Shown piece by piece: positions 32,434-42,908 of a stretch of DNA of 64,000 nucleotides. Both the position numbers and the translations under genes were made by a program. The notes under the pieces were generated by a model. It saw only the letters and a list, made by a program, of their open reading frames with translations. It did not search any database and was not told the DNA's origin. Within the stretch, counting starts at the first letter, position 1. Every line of letters starts with the position of its first letter. The DNA is taken from NCBI GenBank assembly GCA_905221605.1, contig CAJNDS010002634.1, forward strand, positions 868,001 through 932,000. Reading direction: 5' to 3'. The DNA is from Symbiodinium natans (Eukaryota > Sar > Dinophyceae > Suessiales > Symbiodiniaceae).

Positions 32434-32519
32434 GCCGGCCTATGCGCCAGGGCTCGAAGAATCCCTGGATCGACTTCGATGAGTTGCAGAAAGATGCCAA
32501 GGCCTCTGGAAGTTCAGGT
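32434..32519 (+). CDS. internal exon, unrecognised protein
   Basis: An ATCTCAG acceptor is followed by a frame reading RPMRQGSKNPWIDFDELQKD then AKASGSSG, which ends at a TTTAGGG array. Coding character is good. No domain. Confidence 0.5.
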
Positions 32520-32664
32520 TTTAGGGTTTAGGGTTTAGGGTTTTAGGGTTTAGGGTTTAGGGTTTAGGGTTCAAGGTTTCTGGGGTTTGGAGTACTGTGC
32601 TTTACTTATTCGTTTGGTTTAGGGGTACTTGGAAAAATTCTAGTTTTGGGTTTGGGGTTTAGTG

Positions 32665-32798
32665 TACTTGGAGGTTCATGGTACTTAGAGACCCAATTAT
32701 AACTGCACTTATAACCCAACTATAACCAGATTAGGGCACTTAAGGGGCTTATAAGGCTTATAAGTGTTATTAAGTACCATGAACAGGCTCCAAGTAAG
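32665..32798. mobile_element. MITE family M copy
   Basis: TACTTGGAGGTTCATGGTAC pairs with GTACCATGAACAGGCTCCAA, then GTAAG. The interior AACTATAACCAGATTAGGGCACT is shared with 42424-42563. Confidence 0.8.
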
Positions 32799-33403
32799 GT
32801 TTGGGCGGTCAGGTCTTGAGGACTTGCATAGGCTGCAAAGGCATCAGGTTCATCTGCAGGTATTTGGGATGTTTGGTGCTGAGGGCTTAGATATTTCTGG
32901 TTCATCGTTCTAAGTGGGTGGGTTTGCGTGATTGCAAGTAATCACGCAAAACCTATTGGAAGCCCTCTTAAGAACCCCAAAAACCATTCTTTTGTAGGTT
33001 ACCTGTAATGGTATTTCCCAAAATAAGGTATCGCTTTTGTAGCCCAAATAGAATAGAATCCCTTCAAAGGGACCCCCTAAAAGGGTACCCCTATTTTCGG
33101 AAACCCCCAAACCGACTTTTCGGAGAAGGTGCTCTTGAGAGCTGAGGCCGCGCAGGGAGCGAGAGCGAAAAGCTTATAGTGATCGAGGCGTCAACTAGGC
33201 CCTATGGTACTCAGGGTTTAGGGTTTAGGGTTTAGGGTTTAGGGTTTTGGGTTTCAGGGTTTAGGGTTTAGGGTTTAGGGTTTCAGGGTTTAGGGTTTAG
33301 GGTTTAGAGGTTTTAGCTTCCCATGTCTTGCCCGAACCGAAGGTTTTTGGAGATGGTTGGGTCAGGGCCCGATGTGGGGGGAAAGCTAATGCAAGTGCAC
33401 ACA

Positions 33404-33451
33404 GGAGATTCGGAAGAAGAACGCGTCGCCACTCTGCTGCATCATCTTGTC
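33404..33451 (+). CDS. exon 1 of a four-exon cluster, unrecognised
   Basis: An ACACAG acceptor is followed by EIRKKNASPLCCIILS. The frame also continues openly to 33520, so the donor is uncertain. The three next exons are in the same orientation with short introns. Confidence 0.45.
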
Positions 33452-33477
33452 TGATCTAGAGAGGGGCACTGCAGCAG

Positions 33478-33581
33478 TTTCCGAGACTTGGAGAGCGACT
33501 TACCGGAAACTCCGAAGCAGCAACTGAGGAAGAGGCGCGCGGAGGCAGGGCAGCCCCGCTTCCTGTACTTCCCCACCCAGG
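33478..33581 (+). CDS. exon 2 of the cluster
   Basis: A GCAGCAG acceptor is followed by FRDLESDLPETPKQQLRKRR then AEAGQPRFLYFPTQ: an acidic-basic helix, then an aromatic segment. An alternative frame through this stretch is also open. No domain recognised. Confidence 0.5.
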
Positions 33582-33613
33582 AATCCCAATGATCCTTCGC
33601 CTCTTATGTACAG

Positions 33614-33668
33614 GCTCTTCGTGGAGAAGGAAGGGAAATTCGGCACCCTACAGACTTCCTCAAGAAAG
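33614..33668 (+). CDS. exon 3 of the cluster
   Basis: A GTACAG acceptor, LFVEKEGKFGTLQTSSRK, and a GTACCC donor give a clean GT-AG exon. The Phe-Val-Glu-Lys-Glu-Gly turn looks like a beta hairpin. Confidence 0.6.
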
Positions 33669-33738
33669 GTACCCAATGTCCTTCATTCCCTACTAGGAAC
33701 CCTAAACCCTACACCCTAAACCCTAAACCCTAAACCAG

Positions 33739-33808
33739 GGGCTTCCTTGCCAGCCGAATCGCCATGGCAGGCAGAGGCGAAGAAGGCAGCAGAGGCAAAG
33801 CCGCCCCT
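33739..33808 (+). CDS. exon 4 of the cluster, ending in a family C element
   Basis: An AACCAG acceptor follows a CCCTAAA block, then GASLPAESPWQAEAKKAAEA and KPP. The coding sequence runs into CCCTGGGACCAAAGGAACCC, a family C terminus, so the next intron is probably the element at 33803-34151. Confidence 0.55.
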
Positions 33809-34151
33809 GGGACCAAAGGAACCCTAACTTGGGGTGTGGGGTTTAGGGTTTTAGGGTTTAGGGTTCAGGGTTGCTGTAAGGGAGGTCCTTAGTACCCGGC
33901 TGGCTGCAGAGACCTGGTTGCAAAAAGGGTTTAGGGTTTAGGGTTTAGGGTTTAGGGTTTAGGGTTTAGGGTATAACATGCCCTATACTACATCAACCCC
34001 TTCTTTTCTTTGTCATAGCGGGGTAACACTTTACAGTTTATGTGTGCTTGAACTCAATAAGGAGGTTTTCATCTTTAATACTATCCCAACCACGAACTAG
34101 CTAAGGTATACGAGCAACAAACCCTTTTCAAGTTCATGTGGTCCCCAGGGT
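33803..34151. mobile_element. long family C element, probable introner
   Basis: CCCTGGGACCAAAGGAACCC pairs with CAAGTTCATGTGGTCCCCAGGG (349 bp span). It contains two TTTAGGG arrays and a copy of the GGTTGCAAAAAGGGTTTAGG motif. It sits directly after an exon. Confidence 0.65.
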
Positions 34152-34626
34152 TTCAAAAGCGAATAAAGACCGCCCCCGTGCCGATTCTCTGTAACACCCA
34201 ACTGAGCATCTACTAGAAGGCAATGCATTCTCTCAGCCATTTGTATCTTGTTTTGCTTTATATCTGTGTTTAAGTTTTTTTATGTTTTCTGCCTCTCCCT
34301 TTTTCTCTTTACATTTTATATCGACTCATCGGCGTTCACCTGAAACTATTTGCAAGAGGCTCGCATTTCTTCTATGCCTTTGAGCCCCTTTGGCTCTGTT
34401 GTTGTTTGTGGGGCGTGCGTTTTCCCAGATCCTCCATGTGTTCCAACCCAAACAGCCATGACCGAAGTTGTCAACACATCCCACCAAGCAATGTTGTCAA
34501 CACATCCCAGCACTCAATTGGTCTGCACCATGCGCATGGCTGCAGGCATCTGGACTCGATCCACCTTGCCGGGCTTTGCAAACCGGGTTCCGGAACCCGA
34601 ACTAAACCTAAAGAAGATAATAGAGA

Positions 34627-34681
34627 GTGTGTATATATATATACATATATATATATACATATATACATATATATATATATG
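34627..34681. repeat. TA/CATA microsatellite
   Basis: (TA)n with CATATA interruptions. Overlapping Ile/Tyr-rich frames are artefacts. Similar tracts: 45292-45400, 48819-48832, 50544-50620, 59176-59288. Confidence 0.95.
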
Positions 34682-34809
34682 GATCTCTGCTTAATACACA
34701 TCAGCAGGCCAGATTAGGCTTTGAGGTGCCGCAACTGCATAGGATTGGCTCTAACCCTAAACCCCGAGCGATTGGACCCTGTTTGGGGATTATATCGGTA
34801 ACTCTACAG

Positions 34810-34872
34810 ACCAAAATTCTGAGGAAGAAGAAGCGCAGCAGCTTCGACGAGGCACCTGCTGCTAAATCTGGG
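34810..34872 (+). CDS. short exon, basic
   Basis: A CTACAG acceptor is followed by TKILRKKKRSSFDEAPAAKS and G. It is basic, possibly a nuclear-localisation-like stretch. The next exon may be 35015-35091. Confidence 0.5.
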
Positions 34873-35014
34873 TTGAGGGCAGGTGGGGTTTGGGGTTTAG
34901 GGTTTATAAGGTTCAGTGTTTGGTACCAACGCCCTTGAATTACCTGAAGCTGTTTGGGGTTAAGGGCTCAGAGAGCGTGAACCACTCTCACCCCTTTCTT
35001 ACAAATCGGCGTCA

Positions 35015-35091
35015 GGACGATCAGCCGACGCCACCGCCGCTCCCGGCGCATTTGCAAATCCTCAAAGAAGACCGCGACAGGACCTGCACAA
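35015..35091 (+). CDS. exon ending in a family A introner
   Basis: A GCGTCAG acceptor is followed by DDQPTPPPLPAHLQILKEDR then DRTCT. It runs directly into the family A element at 35092. Proline-rich then helical. Confidence 0.55.
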
Positions 35092-35201
35092 CTTGGTAGC
35101 CCAGTGGCACCCTTTTCCCTTTTTGTGGTTCAAGGTTCCCTTTTAAATTTACCAACCAAAAAAGGGTGCCCTTATTGTAATATGGTTACTGGGGTACTAA
35201 G
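35092..35201. mobile_element. introner/MITE family A
   Basis: CTTGGTAGCCCAGTGGCACC opens and GGTTACTGGGGTACTAAG closes. The flanking tetranucleotides are ACAA (35088) and ATAA (35202), a one-mismatch target duplication. The upstream side is coding. Confidence 0.8.
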
Positions 35202-36299
35202 ATAAGTTCAGGTAGTTGAAGGGACGCTTCAAAGCATCGTCCCTCTACCCTACACAAGACATGGTACAGGCCCAATCCCTGAACGCCCTGCTTGAGGCAT
35301 GAGGTCCCCTGCCGGAGTGCTGGAGTTCTGGTAAACGTGCCGAAATGAGTCCCCGATCGAGTTCGTGCTGTCATCCACAAGCATTTTGGGCTCGTGGGCT
35401 CGCCGGCTCCATGCACGCGAGCTGAGAGCATGGGAGTTCGGTGATTAATATGTTTGGCTCGTTTGGCAGATGTGTCGTCCTGAAATCTATCCCATGGTCC
35501 GAACACTACATGCCCATCCGGCTCCTCAACATGCCGCCCCCAACATTGGCAGGAGAAAGAACGAGAAGTTCGTGGTGAAGCAGAAGAAGAAAAGGGCCTT
35601 CACCGCAGGGTGAGGTTTCATATTTCGTTGGCTTCTTTCTTGGAGCCTACGGACAAAGCCATCGGACTTTCATGGACTTGGCCCCTCGAAACGAATCTTG
35701 ATTCGGGCATGCTTGAAAAGGGTCATGTCAGGTAAGTGTTGTGTTGTTTGCAATTAGCACATCTTACACAGCATGCATATTTGCCCCAACCTCACGAACA
35801 CCAAGCCTAACCACATCACCTAAACGACCCAACACCCTAAACCCTAAACGCTAAACCCGAAACCCTAAACCGAACGCCCCACCTGGGATCAAATAATTCA
35901 CCCTGCTCACGGGCAGCAGACAGTTAATGACCTGGGGTGCCTGGTTCCCCACATGCAGGGGAGCACGGCACAGCAGCAGCAACGACGGTGTGGTTGTGGG
36001 TTTAGGGTTTAGGGTTTAGGGGTAGGGTTTAGGGTTTAGGGTTTAGGGTCTTCGGGGGGTACTCTAACCGTAAAATGGCCGACATTTGCCCTTGCGTAGG
36101 ACGTTGAATCTGTTATGATACCTTGGTCTACACTCGCTGGGAAGAGGAGGGGTTTGTTGCTGCAGACCCCAGTGGTAGACGTCGCAGGAGTTCGGTTGGC
36201 AAAGCCAGCGTTCGTCCTTGCATGATTGTGCCGGCACCATCGAGAACTACAAAAAATGTTGCCTTCTAGGCGCTGCAGGCCCATAATTATGTGGTAATC

Positions 36300-36441
36300 G
36301 CTCCACCCTAAGCACCACGCCCTTGAGCAAGTACGCATCTTGGCTGTTACGAAGTCGTCGGAGTCGGTTCTTCTCCGGCTTGTTTTCACCACCTCGAATC
36401 TCAAATCCGAAGGCCTTGCTTTTGCCGGAAGTCGTGTGCAT
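36300..36441 (-). CDS. minus-strand exon candidate
   Basis: The reverse strand is open with good composition (GKSKAFGFEIRGGENKPEKN, RLRRLRNSQDAYLLKGVVL). The + strand has an open but Ser/Arg-skewed frame. Listed with caution, since minus-strand exons are rare here. Confidence 0.35.
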
Positions 36442-36544
36442 TGGTCTGAAGGTGGTATCCTGACACGAAGTGTCGAACTATACGACACGAAGTGTCGATC
36501 TACACTTTAGGGACCGTGTCTTAATATTGCACTTGGTACTGTGT

Positions 36545-36642
36545 CTGGGACCCAGAGTAGGCCCTCATGCCTTGTCGTATTATAAGCCCCTTTAAACCAA
36601 AAAGGGTACCCTTTTTGATTCCTAGGTTACTCCTGGGTCTAG
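36545..36642. mobile_element. introner/MITE family B
   Basis: CTGGGACCCAGAGTAGGCCC opens and TTACTCCTGGGTCTAG closes. The flanking tetranucleotides GTGT (36541) and GTAT (36643) are a one-mismatch target duplication. The downstream frame (VRQFHNCTGSEARPSHPSAR) is open and may be an exon. Confidence 0.8.
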
Positions 36643-37676
36643 GTATGGTTCGGCAATTCCACAACTGCACGGGAAGCGAGGCAAGACCGTCTCACCCTTC
36701 GGCTCGCGAAGGGCTCGGGAACCTGCAGCGACGCACGGCAGAAGGATTACTAAAACCCGCTGGCCGCCAATGGCAAACTGGTCCTTCCTAGGGGGGTTTG
36801 GCACCCTGCAGCTTCTGTTCAAAGATTCTATCCCTAAACCCCAAACCCTAAAACATGAAACCAACAAATTCTGAGGTTTCGGGGCCTATTCGAGGTCAGA
36901 GCTGTAGCGGGCGAGGGTTTCGATTCCTCCTTTGCCAGGGCCTAAAGTGTTTAATTAAGCAAGGTCGGTTGTTGCTGCCAATTTTAGGGTTTCGGGTTTA
37001 GAGCCAAAGTCAAAAGGATTCAGGGGTGCGGGTTTAGCGTTAGGGTTTGTGACCTTCGGTTGGGGTATGTGTTGCAAGTGGTGTTTTGGTTGGCTTGGGT
37101 TCTGTGGGCTAAAGTGGCAGGGCTCTTCCAAAATCTTGGGGCCCTCCACCCCTTGAACTGGGGGATCCTATAGTGGACAAATGACTGGCAGGGGGCTGAC
37201 TGATAGCGGACAACGAGCCTCTGTAAGCTCGGAAGTCCCTAAACCCTAAACCCTAAACCCTAAACCCTAAACCCTAAACCCTAAACCCTGGATTTCGGGT
37301 TCCGGGCTTCCGTGGCTCTGTGCTTCAGAAAGTGTCAGACCCCCCCAACACCTGGCCGCAGTCGGGCTCAGGGCTCCAGTGCTGGTAAGGGTCAGTCTAG
37401 ACTTCGCGTATGGGGTTTTCAAAGGATTCAGGGAGCTTTAGGGGCGACTCTCTGCTTTGGGGAAGCTATGCCGCCCCCTGTGCGCTACAAGCCGCCTCTG
37501 CCAGTGCGCTTCAAGGCGCAGAACGGGGGGTGGGGGGGGTTGGTTCTCCTTTGGTTACACACATGATACATACACGTGTATGTGCGTGTGTGTTGTGTTT
37601 GTGTTCGAGAATTTGGGGTCTCGCCGCTCGCCGCACCCCACAGAGAAGCCATGTACTTTATTTAGGGTTTGGAAGG

Positions 37677-37740
37677 GTTTAGGGTTTAGGGTTTGGGGTT
37701 TAGGGTTTAGGGTTTAGGGTTTAGGGTTTAGGGTTTAGGG
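37677..37740. repeat. interstitial TTTAGGG array
   Basis: Nine units with one TTTGGGG variant, next to another array at 37247-37288 in the opposite orientation. Confidence 0.95.
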
Positions 37741-38000
37741 CAACCTCCGCTCCAACACGAAGGCCATGTCCCCTTGCCAGGGTCATATAGGCGCCTGAAT
37801 AGTTAGATGTTTTTTTTTTGTTTGGGTTTGGGGTTTGGGGTTTAGGGTTTCGGCTCATGATTAGTAGATGTATATAGGGAAGGGGCCCCTAGGGGAATAT
37901 ATAAATTTGTCCCGACCCCTACATTATGTTGCCTCCTCCATGTGGGGCCTTTTGTCTGCTTCTGGGCCGCTCGTTTCGGCAGACGGCTTGTCCCATGCAG

Positions 38001-38072
38001 GTGCCGAAGGGGAACATCGTTCCCATTGCGCCCAATGAGCCGGACATTCAGCTTGGGAAGGCCGCGCTTCAA
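38001..38072 (+). CDS. uL16 organellar ribosomal protein, exon a
   Basis: A CATGCAG acceptor, 24 codons (VPKGNIVPIAPNEPDIQLGK then AALQ) and a GTTCAT donor, phase 0. It aligns with the GxFGLQ segment of bacterial-type ribosomal protein L16 just before the helix in the next exon. uL16 sits near the peptidyl-transferase centre of the large subunit. As a bacterial-type form in a nuclear genome it should serve the mitochondrion or plastid. The 5' exons with any targeting peptide are not identified. Confidence 0.6.
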
Positions 38073-38138
38073 GTTCATCTGAGATGGACATCCTACACCT
38101 ATCTAGGCCCCGGCACGCAAACAACCCCCACACCCAGC

Positions 38139-38235
38139 GATCCGAATCTTCATGAGAGATGCCCTAAACCCTCAACCTATGGACCCTAAACCCTAGACCC
38201 TAAACCCTAAAATCCGAATCCTCATGACAGATGCT
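38139..38235. repeat. 25-bp duplication flanking a CCCTAAA block at an intron end
   Basis: GATCCGAATCTTCATGAGAG and the next five bases at 38139-38163 recur as AATCCGAATCCTCATGACAG at 38211-38235 (22 of 25 identical). The second copy contains the acceptor CATGACAG and the first bases of uL16 exon b. The CCCTAAA repeats lie between the copies. Confidence 0.85.
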
Positions 38236-38304
38236 GGTGGCTGCGAAGCCCCACCGTGTCACCGCCGATCAGATCGAGATCGGGCGCCGAACTCTCCGGA
38301 GGCG
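38231..38304 (+). CDS. uL16 exon b
   Basis: ATGACAG acceptor, then MLVAAKPHRVTADQIEIGRR, TLRR and two bases of the next Arg, then GTTTAT. This is the L16 helix (family pattern ALEPARITxxQIEAGRRAxxR). Phase 2 matches exon c exactly, giving Arg-Phe-Leu-Gly-Arg across the junction. The minus strand is also open here but is a shadow. Confidence 0.75.
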
Positions 38305-38561
38305 GTTTATTTGCCGGGGCTACAGATTCGAGTGAAACCCCTCTAATCCGTACAACCAGGACGCGGTTAGGCTTCGCAATCTCCATAATGAGCCAACCGT
38401 ATAAACGGCCTTCCTGAGGGTCCTTGCGCAGCTCGCCTGGCACCCTGAAGCCCATTGCAACCGGCAAAAATCACAGCTGCAAATCCTGAACCCGAAGCCC
38501 TAAACCCTAAACCCTAAACCCTGAACCCTAAGCCCTAAACTTCCTAAACGCATTCGTGCAG

Positions 38562-38620
38562 GTTCTTGGGGCGCAAGGGCGATTTCTTGGTCAATGTGCA
38601 CGCCACCTATGCGGCACCCT
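38562..38620 (+). CDS. uL16 exon c
   Basis: A TCGTGCAG acceptor is followed by one base completing Arg, then FLGRKGDFLVNVHATYAAP. It corresponds to the L16 strand region RxGKxWIRVFPDxPVT, where RKGDFLVNVHATY occupies the place of that strand. The end is inferred: a GC donor at 38621 would join in phase to exon d. The CTA microsatellite at 38679 lies in the next intron. Confidence 0.65.
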
Positions 38621-38678
38621 GCCCAGTTTGCTTCGGGTTTTGGGTTTTGGGTTCCCTAAACCGTGTAAACCAAACATC

Positions 38679-38871
<193 letters not shown>

Positions 38872-39094
38872 GATGTCCCTTTGGACCACATGAGCCCTGA
38901 AAGGGTTTTATGGCCCACTGTTTCCCCTGGTTGTTGGAGAAGAAGTAGGCCAGGCCCGAACCCCGGGTACTCAACCCGAACCCGCGCCCCTTTGCATGGC
39001 ATACGATGCGGAAGTCTCCGCCCAACCTCCTGTGCACGCACACGAATCGCGCAGACTTATCCAGCCTGGGCGCCTCCCGCAGAATCTCAGGGGA

Positions 39095-39228
39095 GTTACG
39101 TGGTCCCTTAGTATGGTCCCTTACCTTCTTTAAAGGGTTCTGAAGTATTGGCCCTTGAGTTGTATCGGGTGTACAAGGGGTATATAAGGGGTCCCCTTGT
39201 AAGGACCCATACTACGTGACCTTGTCAC
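39095..39228. mobile_element. MITE family I copy, intronic in uL16
   Basis: GTTACGTGGTCCCTTAGTAT pairs with ATACTACGTGACCTTGTCAC, an imperfect inverted repeat. The interior AAAGGGTTCTGAAGTATTGG is the family I signature. Confidence 0.75.
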
Positions 39229-39905
39229 GCCAAGCCTGGGCAAAGAGAGCCCCCTAAGCTAAGCCCTAGACCACCCCAAACCCTGAACCCTAGACCCTAA
39301 ACCCGACCCTAAACCCTAAACCTAAACCCTAAACCCTGAACCAGTCGCCCTCATTATCATGAACCAAACAAGTGCAAGCTTCTTTGCTTCGTCTCTTGTG
39401 AGGTCACTCGCAAGCCGCAGGGTGCCAGGGCCGCAAGAGATTGGAGTGCCTTTAGGGTTAAGGGTCTAAAGGGTAAAGGGTTTAGGGTTTAGGGTTTAGG
39501 GCCCAGAAGATGTGTTTTTTTATTCCTCTAGGGTTTTAGGGTTTAGGGTTTAGGGATGTAGGGTTTTGGATTTGAATTTGGGATTTCAGGGTTTCGGCCT
39601 GAGTTTCCCGGCAGCCGCGCAGTCCTGGTTTCAAAAGGATTTAGGGTTTAGGGTTTCAGAGTTTCAGGGTTCAGGGTGTCAGGGTTTAGGGTTTGGTAGC
39701 TTTTAGGGTTTTAGGGTCTGGGGTTTTGGCAAAAAGGGTTTCAGGGTTTAGGGTGAAGGGTTTCAGGGTAGGGTGTAGGGTTTCCGGGTTTAGAATTTTA
39801 GGGTTTTAGGGTTTCAGGTTTCGGGTAGGGTCTCCTCTCAACGGCATGTAGACCACCTATTGGAGCGGCTTCGAGGGTTCTCGTCATGGGGCTCCCCCAG
39901 CTGAG

Positions 39906-39988
39906 GTGTGAAGATGGGTCAGGGGAAAGGCAACATCGAGTTCTTCGTCGCCCGCGTCCCTGCAGGGCGAGTTATGTTCAAGCTGCTT
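39906..39988 (+). CDS. uL16 exon d with the KMGxGKG signature
   Basis: After CTGAG the frame reads VKMGQGKGNIEFFVARVPAG then RVMFKLL. This matches the L16 signature (R/K)MGxGKG followed by xxxxWVAxVxPGRVLFE, the strongest single piece of homology in the window. A GC donor (GCCCGA) probably follows. The last exon was not found. The gene spans at least 2 kb for about 80 residues, showing extreme intron density. Confidence 0.85.
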
Positions 39989-40869
39989 GCCCGAAGCCTT
40001 AGACTTGGGGGGGGGGGTCTAGGGTTTAGGGTTTAGGGTTTAGGGCCTTTTTGTTGGTCGCTGTAGCTTTCCATCCTGTGTTCCCTACCTTGTCGGGTAC
40101 CAAACCGAGAGGGCCCACAATGTCCACCCTCTTCTGTCCCCTAAACCCTAAACCCTAAACCCTAAACCCTCTTCTGTCTTCTGTCTGCTTGGGGGGGGGG
40201 GGGGGGGTTGAGGGAGTCGGCTCCGTGGGCTTCACTCACCGGTGTGAGCAAAAACAAAATTCAAAGCCCGAAGCCCTAAACCAACAAAAACTCTTGAAGC
40301 TTTAGTGTTGAAGTCTGCAACACAACGAAAAAGAGCAACAAAGGCCCCTAGAGCCTTCGGCCCTGAATGTGGACCCGGGAAGGGTTTATCCAGGGTTTAG
40401 GGCTAAGAACTATGTAGCAAGAGCTCAGGATACCTTCGCTGAATCCACTGCCAGGCCGGGACTTGTGTAATGCAGGGGTGCTTGGCAGGTGAAATTGATG
40501 TTTCTCTCGGCTTGCAAGGATCTCATTTCAAGCTCTCCTTGCCGCTGTTTTAGCGTGCCCTGCTGTGCTTAACCTTTGTGAAGTCCATGCTTTTCAAGGG
40601 GAGTCATGCTTTCTTCGACTTACAGTCATGGGCACAAAAGGGCCGGTTGCCCCACAAGCATTGCAACTGATTGCCCTGGCAGTGTTTGCAGGATACAACC
40701 CCAATCTCCGACATTTCCGTGAAATCGCTGATAAGCCGCCTGCTCGCAACGATGAATGCACATTTCGGGCAGGCACCGAAAGCCACGGACAGTTCATGGG
40801 ACAGACACGTAACCCTAAACCCTAAACCTAAGCCTAAACCCTAAACCCCAAACCCTTACGTCAAAGCAA

Positions 40870-42085
40870 GATTTAAGGGGTATACCCCCCCCCCCCCCCC
40901 CCCCCCCCCCCCGAGATTAACCCCCTTTACAACCAGAATCCCCACTTTACAACCGGAACCCCCGCTTTACAACCACGAACGCCATGTTCAACATGAGAAT
41001 CCCTACTTTACAACTCGACAACATGAGAACCCCTAGTTCGCAACTGCAAAAGCAACTCTGTCTTTCTCTCTGCTCTGCTTGCCCATGGGCTCTTGGAGTC
41101 TCTGTCTGCCTTTCGTCCTTGCCCAAGAAGGTGGTTACCTGCGGCAGCATCAGGCCCCTGTAACGAGGGCTGCTAACTGATGCTTGCCAATGAGCCCCTG
41201 GAGATTCTTCTCCCTTGTCTGGCGTCTGCTTGGGCTCCTTTTTTTGTTTTTGTTGATCTTTCTGCCTGCTTGTTTGTCTGTTTAGTGTGCAGTTTAGGGT
41301 TTAGTATTGCAGGTTTCGGGTTTAAGGAGCTGTGCGAGGCCTAGCAGGAACCAAGGATATCAGAAGTCCAGAAGTCCGAAGATATACTAGCCTACACTAT
41401 GCTGCAAGAACATAGTGGTTCGATTTGATACGTACTGCGTGACACAGTCTACTTGCGTAGTGCAGCGTCGTACAGTAGCATAACAGATAACACGGCCAGC
41501 TGCACATGGAGCTTCCGGCACAGCGACGTTCGTGGCTTCAGAATACATCGTGTGGAAACAGACCTACTCGGTCGCCTCTCATCGTCTCAGAAGAAATGCC
41601 TGAACCCTAAGGGAATTCAATAAATAACTTGCGTTTACGATATTTTACTTTTTGCTTTATTGTAAACCCCAAAACACAAGAAACCCAAAAATCGCATAAC
41701 TATTTCGAAGCACAACCCCAAAAAAGTCTGCGTCGAAATACCCTGAGAATCCCATACAAGCAACCATTATATGTTATACTAAATGTTTTTTATATTATAT
41801 ATATACCATGATATCCAAGAAGTATTATACAATATTGAGTTATTGGCACAAGAACGCCCGCATTGCAACCATCACCACTTTCAAAAGTGCATGGGTGCTC
41901 TAGAGGGTGATGGTGGGAGTTTCAGGTCTTGACACTTTACGTATAAAGGCTTGTCAAGCAGCTTGCCCATTCGGTTGCAAAGTGGGCGTTCCGGAAAGGC
42001 TCACGGGTTGCAAAGTGGGGGTTCTGGTTGTAAAGTAGGGATTCTGGTTGTAAAGCGGGGTACACGCCCCCCGAGATTAACACCC
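40870..42085. mobile_element. 1.2-kb unit with inverted minisatellite arms
   Basis: The left arm (40913-41050) has TTTACAACCAGAATCCCCAC-type units. The right arm (41960-42060) has the reverse complement (GGTTGTAAAGTAGGGATTCT). Both ends carry CCCCCCGAGATTAAC in direct orientation (40907 and 42066). The interior is AT-rich (41600-41850) with no recognisable transposase. It is probably a non-autonomous transposon. Confidence 0.65.
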
Positions 42086-42090
42086 TTATT

Positions 42091-42345
42091 GTGGAAAAAA
42101 CAACGCCCGCCCTGACATGGCTGGATTTGCTGAGGATGCCCATGGCGACGAAATTCCGTCAGCAGTACAACGACTTTGGCGACTTGTCAAAGGGCCGCAG
42201 CTCGGCAGCTAAGGGTCGAAGCATGGACCCCAGTGAACTTCGGGTCCCGAACAGAAACGAGGGTTTCGGGTTTAGGGTTCAGGTACCTGGAGGAAGCAAC
42301 ACAAAGATCCATGTTGCTTGTCTGGTGGCCACAGAATGTGTGTAG
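42091..42345 (+). CDS. candidate exon, unrecognised
   Basis: The open frame of 84 codons includes MATKFRQQYNDFGDLSKGRS. A second frame (RPDMAGFAEDAHGDEIPSAV) is also plausible, so the true frame is unsettled. The TKFxxxYNxF pattern echoes the exon at 54264. Confidence 0.35.
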   Translation: MEKTTPALTWLDLLRMPMATKFRQQYNDFGDLSKGRSSAAKGRSMDPSELRVPNRNEGFGFRVQVPGGSNTKIHVACLVATECV

Positions 42346-42359
42346 CTGACCCGAAGCAG

Positions 42360-42411
42360 CCTGTGCTGTACTTTAAGCCTGGCCAGCACCTACGTTACAT
42401 CGACACGGGCG
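42360..42411 (+). CDS. internal exon before a family M element
   Basis: A GAAGCAG acceptor, then PVLYFKPGQHLRYIDTGG, and a GTGTAG donor. A family M MITE begins 13 bp after the donor. Product unknown. Confidence 0.55.
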
Positions 42412-42423
42412 GTGTAGGGCATA

Positions 42424-42563
42424 TACTTGGAGGTTGGGTGTATTTAATTAGTAACCCAATCATAACTGTACTTATAACCCAACTATAGCCACATTAGGGC
42501 ACTTAAGGTGGGTTATAGGCACAGTTATTATTGGGTTATGAAGAACCATGAACCTCCAAGTAG
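42424..42563. mobile_element. MITE family M copy within an intron
   Basis: TACTTGGAGGTTGGGTGTAT pairs with GAACCATGAACCTCCAAGTA then G. It ends CAAGTAG, so its right end can act as the splice acceptor for the following coding stretch. Confidence 0.8.
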
Positions 42564-42570
42564 GGTTCAG

Positions 42571-42720
42571 AGCCAACTTGGCTTCACCAACAATGCGTTG
42601 ACCGACACCCAGGATAGACGAAGACGAGCTGAGAAGGGAGGGCCGGTTTCTTTCACCGAGATGATGGCCGTAAAGACAGACTGCGAGGAAAAAAGGGCGA
42701 AGCCGCAAGTGCACCTAGGA
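42571..42720 (+). CDS. internal exon, unrecognised protein
   Basis: After GGTTCAG the frame SQLGFTNNALTDTQDRRRRA, then VSFTEMMAVKTDCEEKRAKP, is open and polar with good usage. It likely follows the exon at 42360 although the phase is not resolved. Confidence 0.5.
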
Positions 42721-42883
42721 AACCCGCCTGTTGAGAATCCCAGGGTTCGGACATTGGAGATGAGCCTGTTTTTAAGAAAGCTTTTGAACTTTCATCTCCG
42801 GACTGTCGGGTCTGCACGTGGGAGTGCGTACATGTAAAGTGATTCCGTAACTTGTGCTTCGTGCCTTCCAAGTCTACCTGCAG

Positions 42884-42904
42884 GCAAGGGACTTCCAAGC
42901 TTTC
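42884..42904 (+). CDS. microexon before a family A introner
   Basis: CTGCAG acceptor, then only seven codons (ARDFQAF), then the ATAG target duplication and the family A element. In phase with the exon at 43038. Confidence 0.5.
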
Positions 42905-42908
42905 ATAG

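Noticed and set aside
38222-38467. 81-codon minus-strand ORF over uL16 exon b
   Set aside because: The + strand frame matches L16 in phase with neighbouring exons; the minus frame is a shadow.
38562-38620. First read as ribosomal protein bL9 (GRKGDFLVNV)
   Set aside because: Flanking exons in matching phase are L16, and RKGDFLVNVHATY fits the L16 strand as well; no other bL9 segment is nearby.
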